Assembly: GCA_041940305.1 (NCBI GenBank)
Contig: JBGTSJ010000048.1
Location: forward strand, 1-9,942
Direction: 5' to 3'
Length of the DNA: 9,942 nucleotides
From: JBGTSJ01 sp041940305
GTDB taxonomy: Bacteria; Planctomycetota; Planctomycetia; Planctomycetales; Planctomycetaceae
Shown here: in pieces, positions 4,324-9,942 of the stretch
How the letters are laid out: each line of letters starts with the position of its first letter
Numbering within the stretch: the stretch's first letter is position 1
Notes under the pieces: model-generated
What the model was told of the DNA's origin: nothing
The model's input: the letters and a program-made list of their open reading frames with translations, nothing else
The model's database searches: none
Translations under genes and position numbers: made by a program

Positions 4324-6993
4324 CGGCGCGTCGGGCGCCGCCTGCTCCAGCCGGAAGGGGGTCTGCTGCTTGCCGCCGGGGAGAGTGGCGGTGGCAAATC
4401 GCTGCTGAAGATAGGCGAACAGTTCGCCGCCGGTGATCCGCAGATCTTCGTTCTCATCGGCGCTGCCGGAGTAACCGGCGGCGAGGAACTTCGCGAACGC
4501 GCTGTGGTTCTCGCCGGGGAGATCGAGCCCGCGCTGGTCCCGGCTGGAGCTGCCGATGACGTCCGTCTGGCGGATCGTCGCTTTGAGCTTATACAGCATG
4601 TCCGGAATCGACGGCTGCCGCGACGCATCCACCGTCCCGCCGTCATGGACGATGTCCAGCAGCAGCAGCTTTTCCGGCGACGGACAGCGTTCAAGCTGCG
4701 TGACGAGCCAGTCCAGCGGCAGGCCGGTCGCTTCCATGTCGTCCAGGCGAAAATCGGTGAATGCGAGGTAGACGATTCCCTCCTCGCTGACGAAGGCGTG
4801 GGCCGCGATGTAGACGACAACCTGTGCCTGCTGTCCGACGCCTCCCAGGAACTGTTCGACCTCCCGCTGCACATCGTTGCGCGTGCGGTCGAACAGCCGG
4901 AGCGTCCAGTCGCTGTCCATCCCGTAGCGGTTGGTCAGTGACTCGTACACCAGCTGCGCATCGGCGTTGGCGTTGGGCAGGCGGGGGACGGCGCGGTCGC
5001 TGTAGGCCTGGCAGCCGATGATCAGGCCCCAGCGGTCGTGCAGCGTGCCGCGATGGGCGTCCACGGCGGCCGCGACGAGCCCGCCGTCCGGCTGCTCGCT
5101 GTACGAGACGGTGACGGAATCGATCTCCGGCCGTAATTCACCCAGCTTTGCGGGCGCAAGTCCCAGCGTAACGTCCGCACCCTCCTCAATCGTGAACGTG
5201 TGCTTCTCCCCCTGAGCGTCATTGACCGTCAGCGACGGAGGATCGGAATCGACCGCGACAACGGTCCCGGTGACCTGCAGGTCTTCCCGCGTGACCGTGA
5301 CGCGGCGGATCTGGTCGTCCGCGCGGACCGTCAACCGGTCTCCCTCGCGCAGGTCTGCTTTTTCCAGCGATTCGCCGGACTTGAACTGGATCGCCACGTC
5401 CTCGGCGAACGGCAGCGTCCGGACTTCCGACGATCCGCGGCCGAACTTGAGATGCAGTTCGCCGGCGTCCAGATCGACCCGGTCCACGAACGCCGAGAAT
5501 TCCTCGACGCGCCGCGCTGTGAGGTCGCTGACGATATGTCCCAGCTTCCCCGCCGGATCGAGGACATGGCGTACATCTACGGAGTCGTCCACCGCGAGTT
5601 GCCGCAGATCGACGCGCCGCCCGTTGAGTGAGAGCTGCGCGCGCTCCGGCACGTCCATCACGAGATCATCCCGCACCGCCCCCGACCGCACGGCGACGGT
5701 GACGCGGCGCGCGGCGGCATCGACCGAGCGAAGGACGCCTGTGCTGCCGGCCGGCCGCGAGACCGTCAGTTCCAGTCCGCCGGTTGAGCCTTCGCCCGTG
5801 CGTTCGATCTCGATCCAGTCGCCGGCCTCAATGTCGCGTGGGAGGATATACTTCTGCTCGGCCCCGATCTGCAGCAGCAGGATGCTCGCGGAGTCGGGAA
5901 GAGTGATCGCCGTCGGACGGCCGGTCTGCGGATCCTCATAAACCAGTTCCTGCTTCGCTGCATCGACCTCCCGCACAACGCCGAGCGTCGTCTGGGCCGG
6001 ACCGGTCGGCTTATCACCCCCCCCGGGGATGAGCAGCATCGCCAGCGACATCAGGATGCTCATCGCGAGCACGATCATCAGCAGCGTGCGACGCCCCTTC
6101 GGCTGCTCCGGCGGCGCGGCGGCGGGCGGGACCGATCCCTCATCATCGTCCCCGCCGCTCTTGATGATCTTGAGGTCCACCTTCAGATCGGAGAGCGCAT
6201 CATCGGCCCGCTGGTAGCGGCGGGCGGGGTCCTTCTCCACCAGCTTCTGAATGACGTGCGCCAGGTCCTGCGGAACCCCGTCGAGCACGCGGCTGATCTC
6301 CGGCAGCTTCCGGTCGGGAGCCGCATGCCACATCATCCAGGCCGCCTGCTTGTCCCGGCCGAACGCGGAAAGACCGGGGAACAGGTCCTCGAAGTTCTCG
6401 CTCCCGCACATCAGCTCGTAGGCGGAGAACCCCAACGCGTACAGATCGCTGTGCGGGCCGACTTCGCCGAACTCGTCGGAGACCACTTCGGGAGCGATGT
6501 ACTTCGCGGTCCCCTTGAGCAAGCTCCCCTCCTCGTCGCTGACGCGCCGCGCCAGGCCGAAGTCGCCGATCTTCACCCGCTTGCGGTGGTCGATCATCAT
6601 GTTGCCCGGCTTGATATCGCCGTGCAGCACGCCGCGGTCGTGCAGGTACTTCAGCGCCCTCAGGCAGTGGGCGAGTGACGCGCGGAGCGAGCGGAGGTCC
6701 ATCTGCCGGCCGGCCAGCCGCTCCTTGAGGCTCCCCTGCATCAGCTCCATGATCAGCCACCCGCGATCGCGGACGATATCGAAGATCGTCACGATGTTGG
6801 GGTGATGCAGCGACGCCAGCAGCTGCGCCTCGGCCCAGTAGCGGTCGAGTGTGCGCGGGTCGTCCAGGAACTGCTGGTGCATCTGCTTGACGGCGACTTC
6901 GCGACCCAGCTCCTTGTCGCGCGCGCGATAGACCGTCGCGTAGCTGCCGCTGCCGATCTTGTCGAGAAGTTCAAACCGGACGTCGAGATTCAC
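4318..6993 (-). CDS. Membrane Ser/Thr protein kinase with beta-repeat ectodomain and caspase-like pseudoenzyme domain
   Basis: An 891-residue fusion. Residues about 7-271 are a PknB-like kinase: Gly loop IGSGSYATV (13-21), Lys36 in VAVK, Glu55, HGDIKPGN (124-131, Asp126), DFG (144-146) and APE (167-169). HGD replaces the usual HRD. A charged, Pro-rich linker leads to one membrane helix (about 302-323). Residues about 336-650 form four beta-rich repeats opening with G-x-V-x-x-V-D-like strands (near 338, 419, 501, 576). Residues about 653-865 resemble a caspase/C14 domain: RWGLIIG (654-660), YIAAHAF with His732, LLLDIVHDGG (777-786), and ENHSAFAKFLAAGY...DLRITGGELFAYL. The Cys of the usual DACHSG motif is Val782. 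The start is GTG 6991-6993, with GGGGA (7001-7005) 7 nt upstream. It probably phosphorylates cytosolic targets, while the ectodomain senses or binds something outside. A G8 tract follows the membrane helix. It may be co-transcribed with the heme protein. Confidence 0.92.
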   Translation of the reverse strand: MNLDVRFELLDKIGSGSYATVYRARDKELGREVAVKQMHQQFLDDPRTLDRYWAEAQLLASLHHPNIVTIFDIVRDRGWLIMELMQGSLKERLAGRQMDLRSLRASLAHCLRALKYLHDRGVLHGDIKPGNMMIDHRKRVKIGDFGLARRVSDEEGSLLKGTAKYIAPEVVSDEFGEVGPHSDLYALGFSAYELMCGSENFEDLFPGLSAFGRDKQAAWMMWHAAPDRKLPEISRVLDGVPQDLAHVIQKLVEKDPARRYQRADDALSDLKVDLKIIKSGGDDDEGSVPPAAAPPEQPKGRRTLLMIVLAMSILMSLAMLLIPGGGDKPTGPAQTTLGVVREVDAAKQELVYEDPQTGRPTAITLPDSASILLLQIGAEQKYILPRDIEAGDWIEIERTGEGSTGGLELTVSRPAGSTGVLRSVDAAARRVTVAVRSGAVRDDLVMDVPERAQLSLNGRRVDLRQLAVDDSVDVRHVLDPAGKLGHIVSDLTARRVEEFSAFVDRVDLDAGELHLKFGRGSSEVRTLPFAEDVAIQFKSGESLEKADLREGDRLTVRADDQIRRVTVTREDLQVTGTVVAVDSDPPSLTVNDAQGEKHTFTIEEGADVTLGLAPAKLGELRPEIDSVTVSYSEQPDGGLVAAAVDAHRGTLHDRWGLIIGCQAYSDRAVPRLPNANADAQLVYESLTNRYGMDSDWTLRLFDRTRNDVQREVEQFLGGVGQQAQVVVYIAAHAFVSEEGIVYLAFTDFRLDDMEATGLPLDWLVTQLERCPSPEKLLLLDIVHDGGTVDASRQPSIPDMLYKLKATIRQTDVIGSSSRDQRGLDLPGENHSAFAKFLAAGYSGSADENEDLRITGGELFAYLQQRFATATLPGGKQQTPFRLEQAAPDAPQ
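6017..6024 (-). repeat. G8 homopolymer tract in the kinase gene after the membrane helix
   Basis: On the coding strand the sequence reads CCCC, then eight G, then TGATAAG. This encodes Pro-Gly-Gly-Gly-Asp-Lys (residues 323-328). By eye, no other G or C run in the window exceeds about five. A ninth G would place TGA TAA in frame at once. Loss of one G shifts into a frame that ends near 5766. Confidence 0.85.
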
Positions 6994-7000
6994 GCACCTG

Positions 7001-7044
7001 TCCCCGCTGCGGATGAACCCCGATTATGCCGGGTGCGGAGCGGG
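7001..7044 (-). promoter_or_regulatory. Kinase leader: Shine-Dalgarno and possible masking stem
   Basis: Reading the minus strand, CCCGCT (7044-7039) can pair with AGCGGG (7008-7003), which runs into the GGGGA Shine-Dalgarno sequence (7005-7001) of the GTG-started kinase gene. A smaller CCCG/CGGG stem could form in the loop. The ribosome site could be partly hidden, but the stem is only 6 bp and the idea is speculative. Confidence 0.3.
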
Positions 7045-7069
7045 AACGAAAGCGCGGCTGCAATGAGGT

Positions 7070-8368
7070 TTATTGTGTGGGCGGAGCCCCCGACAGGCGT
7101 TTTGCAGCGGGATCACTCGGGGGCCTGTCGAGCGCCAGGAACGACATCAGGTCAGCGATCTCCTGCGGCGACAGCTGCTTCTCCAGCTCTTCAGGCATCA
7201 GCGAGACGTCGCTCGTCTCGTAGATGTCGATCTCGTCCCGCGGGATGGTCTCCGTCTTGTCCCCCTGCATCTTGAGAACGACTCGCTGATCGCTCTCTTC
7301 GACGGGCAGCCCCGTCAGGACGCGGCCGTCGAACGTCACCAGTTGTCGGGCCTGGTAGCCTGGTCCGATCACCAGCGACGGGTCGAACACGTTGGACAGC
7401 AGCTGGTCCCAGTTGTTGCGTCCGTTGCGGGTGATGTCGGGGCCCACTTCGGCGCCTTCGCCATGAATCTTGTGGCATTGGGCGCACAGCTTCTTGAAGA
7501 CCAGCACGCCGTTGTGGGGATCGCCGGGAGTTTCCTCCAGCAACTTCCGCATTTTCTGGACGTACTGTTCCCGCTGCGGATCACGTCCTTCACGAAGCGT
7601 CCCGTACACGGATTGAAACTGCTCCTGGAGGGCCTCGTCGTCAAACCTGGTGATTCGCCGCAGCTGATTCAGATTCAGCGCGTCCTTCGGCAGCCGCTGC
7701 TCGACGATCGCATTCAGTAGTGGCCCCGCCCAGATCGGGCGCTGCGACAGCAACTCCACAGCCCGCGGCTGGAGTTCGGGCTCCAGTCGCGCGTACTGAT
7801 CCAGCACCGTCGCCGCAACGTCCGCTGTCTCCAGTGCACCGAGTGCCGACAGCACCTGCCCGCGAAAGTCGGCCGAACCGTGCGAGGCATCCGCGAGCAC
7901 GCCCGCGGCGTCGGCCAGGACGGACTCATGCTCGGTCGCGATGAGCGACTGGAGGGCCGCCACCCGCTTCTCGGGAGCCGCATCGTGCGATCGAAACAAC
8001 TTGGTGGCGACCGTTGCCGCGTCCCCGTCACCCCAGGCCGCGGCCAGCAGCACCGCATCAAGGTGCAGGGCGTGTTCCGGGTCGGAAACGATCCCCGCCA
8101 GTCGTTCGCCCAGCTGTTCGCGCAGAGATGCGACGCGACTGTCGCCCAATTCGCCGCTTTGCACGCTCCGAGTCAGAATCGCCAGACAGTCCCGCGCGGA
8201 GCGTTCGTCCGCGTCGATGACGAATTCCAGGAGCGCCGCGACGGCGTCCACATCGGGGGCTGCTTCCGGGTGCTCGTCTCCAGCCGACAGCAGCGTCGCG
8301 CAAACTGCAACAGCGATGATGGCCAGAGAATTGAACGTGGGGCGTAACCGCTCGCGCATCACAGGCAT
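7070..8368 (-). CDS. Secreted HEAT-like repeat / cytochrome c heme-binding protein (Pirellula/Verrucomicrobium type)
   Basis: Predicted exported c-type heme protein of 432 residues. The signal peptide covers about the first 28 residues (MPVMRERLRPTFNSLAIIA...). The middle (about 85-240) is made of short Ala/Leu/Glu-rich helices resembling HEAT repeats. The C-terminal part holds CAQCH (Cys295, Cys298, His299) followed by KIHGEGAEVGPDIT, FDPSLVIGPGY and SLMPEELEKQLSPQEIADLMSFL. That pattern is the planctomycete/verrucomicrobial heme-binding domain (TIGR02603-like), with Met391 as candidate axial ligand. I favour ATG 8366-8368 because it starts at the signal peptide. AGAGGA lies 12 nt upstream, rather far. 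An in-frame GTG at 8437 would add 23 residues ahead of the signal. Such domains usually end large membrane-bound dehydrogenase proteins, but here the dehydrogenase part is absent. The kinase gene starts 76 nt downstream on the same strand. The electron partner is unknown. Confidence 0.88.
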   Translation of the reverse strand: MPVMRERLRPTFNSLAIIAVAVCATLLSAGDEHPEAAPDVDAVAALLEFVIDADERSARDCLAILTRSVQSGELGDSRVASLREQLGERLAGIVSDPEHALHLDAVLLAAAWGDGDAATVATKLFRSHDAAPEKRVAALQSLIATEHESVLADAAGVLADASHGSADFRGQVLSALGALETADVAATVLDQYARLEPELQPRAVELLSQRPIWAGPLLNAIVEQRLPKDALNLNQLRRITRFDDEALQEQFQSVYGTLREGRDPQREQYVQKMRKLLEETPGDPHNGVLVFKKLCAQCHKIHGEGAEVGPDITRNGRNNWDQLLSNVFDPSLVIGPGYQARQLVTFDGRVLTGLPVEESDQRVVLKMQGDKTETIPRDEIDIYETSDVSLMPEELEKQLSPQEIADLMSFLALDRPPSDPAAKRLSGAPPTQ

Positions 8369-8635
8369 CCGAGTCTGAAGTCCTCTCGCAGCGAGATCCA
8401 TATCCGATCGATTCCCATCAGTGAGTCCGCTCTCCACTCGAAACGGCTATGCAACAGTGAGTCGTTCGACGCTTGAGCGGACTGCCGTACGGAACTCCGC
8501 ATCCTGTTCCGGGACAAGAAAGGGTTTACAGAAGGAAACGAAGGTAACGAAGTGAGAAGGAGGGCCGTATCCTCAACTTTGTTGCCTTTGCGGCCTTCTG
8601 TGCAATCTCTTTGTGAACTCGTGTGGCGCCCGTGC
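8369..8635. other. ispG/cytochrome intergenic region
   Basis: This stretch contains no credible gene. It carries the inverted repeat at 8528-8601, which lies 34 nt past the ispG stop in the direction of transcription. The remaining part (8369-8527) must hold the promoter of the heme-protein gene if that gene is not read through from ispG. I see no convincing promoter hexamers. Confidence 0.6.
8528..8601. repeat. Inverted 'ACAGAAGG' 9-nt-period repeat, long stem-loop
   Basis: Two 26-nt arms (8528-8553 and 8576-8601) are complementary at 20 of 26 positions around a 22-nt loop. Each arm consists of roughly 9-nt units: ACAGAAGGA, AACGAAGGT, AACGAAGTG on the left; ACAGAAGGC, CGCAAAGGC, AACAAAGTT on the right arm's complement. 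The differences between arms are scattered, as in an old dispersed element. It could fold in the ispG transcript and act as a 3' end or stabilising structure. No T-tract follows. Confidence 0.8.
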
Positions 8636-9775
8636 TCAGCCGCACTGGGCGGCGATCAGGCGGTCGAGTTCGGTCTTGAGCCGCGGGAGGATCTCGTTGT
8701 AGCTGAAAGCACCGATCTCTTCCGGGCCTTTCTTGAGATTCACGAAGTTCGGCCCGCACCACAGGCCGAGGTCGGCGTCGTCGGTCTCGCCCGGGCCGTT
8801 CACGCGGCAGCCCATCACGGCGATCGTGAGCTTGTGCTCCTTCGCGTAGGCCGTCATCTCCTTGACCTGCTGGGCCAACTCGATGAACGCCTCGTTCTCG
8901 ACGCGCGAGCAACTGGGGCAGCTGATGATGTTGAGCGTGTCGAGTCCGAAATCGACCACGCTGCGGACGCGGCCGTTGGCGATGTCCTCGAGAATCTTCC
9001 GCCCGGCGGCGATCTCCTCCGACTTGCGGTTGTTGGGGACCGTGAGCGACACGCGGATGGTGTCCCCGATGCCGCGGCTGATGAGCTGCTCGAAGGCGAT
9101 CCGCGTTTTGATCACTCCGTCGGGTGGCATGCCGGCTTCGGTGACTCCCAGGTGCAGCGGGACGTCGGGACGCTGGACCGCGAATCGCTGGTTGACGTCG
9201 ATCACCTGCCGCGGGTCGGAGTCCTTGAGCGACACGCAGTAGCGCGTGAAGCCGATCGAATCGAGGAATTCGCAGTGGTCCAGCGCGCTCTCCAGCATGG
9301 GGGAGATCGAGTCGTGCGGGTCGTACTTCTCCTTCTTCGCGGGATCGACCGAGCCGCAGTTGACGCCGACCCGGATCGCACAGTCGTGCTCGCCGGCGAT
9401 GCCCGCCAGATACTTCACCTTCTCCTGCCACGGCTTCTCGCGCTCGTGGTGATAGAGGTGCCCGGGGTTGTAGCGCAGCTTGGCGACGTGCGGGGCGACC
9501 TGCTCGGCCAGCCGGTAGTTCTCCTGAAGATCGACGGACAGATTCGCGTCGGTCCGGCGGCTGATCTCCGCGAGGGCGTCGGCGTCCTTTTTACTGTCGA
9601 CGGCGACGCGGATGATGTCGGCCCCCGCGGCGAGCAGGTCGTTAATCTGCTCGACGGTAGCGTCCACGTTCTGCGTGTGGGTGGCCGTCATGCTCTGCAC
9701 GGCGACGGGCTGGCCGCCGCCGATGGTGACGCGGCCGATGCGGACGGGACGGGTGGGATTGCGGGGGAGGGACAC
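8636..9775 (-). CDS. ispG: 4-hydroxy-3-methylbut-2-enyl diphosphate synthase (IspG/GcpE)
   Basis: IspG is a cytosolic [4Fe-4S] enzyme of the MEP isoprenoid pathway. It reductively converts 2-C-methyl-D-erythritol 2,4-cyclodiphosphate to HMBPP using ferredoxin or flavodoxin electrons. The 379-residue protein has the TIM-barrel part from VTIGGGQPVAVQSMT (16-30), RYNPGH (101-106), RVGVNCGS (135-142), and the C-terminal cluster domain with SCPSCSR (285-291; Cys286, Cys289) and GCRVNGPGE (322-330; Cys323, Glu330). All four cluster ligands are present, and the length is that of the short bacterial form. GTG 9773-9775 is the only reasonable start: an in-frame stop lies at 9782-9784 and the protein's conserved N-terminus follows at once. 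No clear Shine-Dalgarno sequence is visible. No other isoprenoid gene is in the window. Confidence 0.97.
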   Translation of the reverse strand: MSLPRNPTRPVRIGRVTIGGGQPVAVQSMTATHTQNVDATVEQINDLLAAGADIIRVAVDSKKDADALAEISRRTDANLSVDLQENYRLAEQVAPHVAKLRYNPGHLYHHEREKPWQEKVKYLAGIAGEHDCAIRVGVNCGSVDPAKKEKYDPHDSISPMLESALDHCEFLDSIGFTRYCVSLKDSDPRQVIDVNQRFAVQRPDVPLHLGVTEAGMPPDGVIKTRIAFEQLISRGIGDTIRVSLTVPNNRKSEEIAAGRKILEDIANGRVRSVVDFGLDTLNIISCPSCSRVENEAFIELAQQVKEMTAYAKEHKLTIAVMGCRVNGPGETDDADLGLWCGPNFVNLKKGPEEIGAFSYNEILPRLKTELDRLIAAQCG

Positions 9776-9810
9776 GGGCGATCAGACGGGAGAGGAGGGC
9801 AGGAAGGAGG

Positions 9811-9850
9811 ATTGCTAATTGTTCATTGCGAACTGCACATTGCAAATTTA
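9811..9850. repeat. ATTGnnn heptamer tandem repeat
   Basis: Five consecutive 7-nt units read ATTGCTA, ATTGTTC, ATTGCGA, ACTGCAC and ATTGCAA, followed by a degenerate ATTTA. The AT-rich array contrasts sharply with the surrounding GC-rich DNA. It lies 36 nt upstream of the ispG start, on the side where its promoter or leader would be. Confidence 0.75.
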
Positions 9851-9933
9851 GGGGATGCGCGCGGGTGGATGCCAGCATGTTGGAGTACCGCCAGGGCAAT
9901 CGCCAAGTACCCCTTGACCGGCGTGCGTAGAAT

Positions 9934-9941
9934 GGAGGTGA
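9934..9941 (+). promoter_or_regulatory. Probable Shine-Dalgarno of a plus-strand gene beginning outside the window
   Basis: GGAGGTGA is complementary to the 16S rRNA 3' end over most of its length and sits two bases from the window's right edge. A start codon would be expected a few bases further on. The gene itself cannot be seen. Confidence 0.35.
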
Positions 9942-9942
9942 G

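Larger units (their letters stand above)
9776..9942. other. Region upstream of ispG, including a heptamer repeat and the right edge
   Basis: No gene is complete here. It holds the ATTGnnn heptamer array (9811-9850), a copy of ATGTTGGAGTAC (9877-9888), and GGAGGTGA (9934-9941), a strong Shine-Dalgarno match pointing right. The promoter for ispG should lie here on the minus strand, but no clear hexamers stand out. Confidence 0.55.

Noticed and set aside
4660..4671. CAG-triplet-like run in the kinase gene
   Set aside because: It simply encodes the Leu run before DIVHDGG in a core strand of the caspase-like domain, not an expandable repeat.
8526..9431. 301-residue minus-strand frame overlapping ispG
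   Set aside because: It lies in an alternative frame of ispG, is Arg/Pro/Gly-rich, and its end is translated repeat DNA.
9914..9933. TTGACC and TAGAAT as a sigma70 promoter
   Set aside because: The hexamers are only 8 nt apart, far from the usual spacing of about 17, and TAGAAT nearly touches the Shine-Dalgarno sequence.
1..9942. tRNA or rRNA genes
   Set aside because: I saw no cloverleaf with a CCA end, no T-loop GTTCGA pattern in a suitable context, and no rRNA-like stretch.

Overview
The window looks like chromosomal DNA from a GC-rich member of the Planctomycetota. This rests on gene content, not a search. It has a formylglycine-type sulfatase with a signal peptide, a secreted cytochrome c of the Pirellula/Verrucomicrobium heme-binding type, a Ser/Thr kinase carrying a large C-terminal ectodomain, and short-period intergenic repeats of a kind I associate with this phylum. 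Genus cannot be fixed from the sequence.

Layout, left to right. Positions 1-860 (minus) hold the N-terminal part of FtsH, cut by the window edge. 1035-1655 (minus) is a MobA/MocA-like nucleotidyltransferase. 1656-1822 is an intergenic stretch built largely of an inverted 'ATCTGCG'-type repeat. 1799-2824 (minus) is a Tat-exported polysaccharide deacetylase. A 77-bp divergent promoter region with a centred 12-bp palindrome separates it from a secreted sulfatase at 2902-4305 (plus). The sulfatase ends 12 nt from the convergent stop of a very large kinase gene (4318-6993, minus). Upstream of the kinase on the same strand is a secreted HEAT-like/cytochrome c protein (7070-8368). Then come a second repeat, a stem-loop of 'ACAGAAGG' units (8528-8601), ispG of the MEP isoprenoid pathway (8636-9775, minus), and a third repeat made of ATTGnnn heptamers (9811-9850). 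A strong Shine-Dalgarno sequence at the right edge suggests a plus-strand gene starting just outside.

How the genes may work together: the deacetylase and sulfatase are both exported, both polysaccharide-active and share a tiny divergent control region, so they are a plausible glycan-degradation pair. The heme protein and kinase are in tandem with a 76-nt gap and may be co-transcribed. FtsH, the nucleotidyltransferase and IspG are housekeeping-type genes with no evident link.

The most unusual item is the kinase. It has a cytoplasmic Ser/Thr kinase domain, one membrane segment, four tandem beta-rich repeats and a C-terminal caspase-like domain whose catalytic Cys position is Val. A run of eight G, the longest homopolymer I see in the window, sits right after the membrane segment. 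A one-base gain there would create an immediate TGA-TAA double stop, and a one-base loss would also truncate the protein, so the kinase could switch between full-length and ectodomain-less forms.
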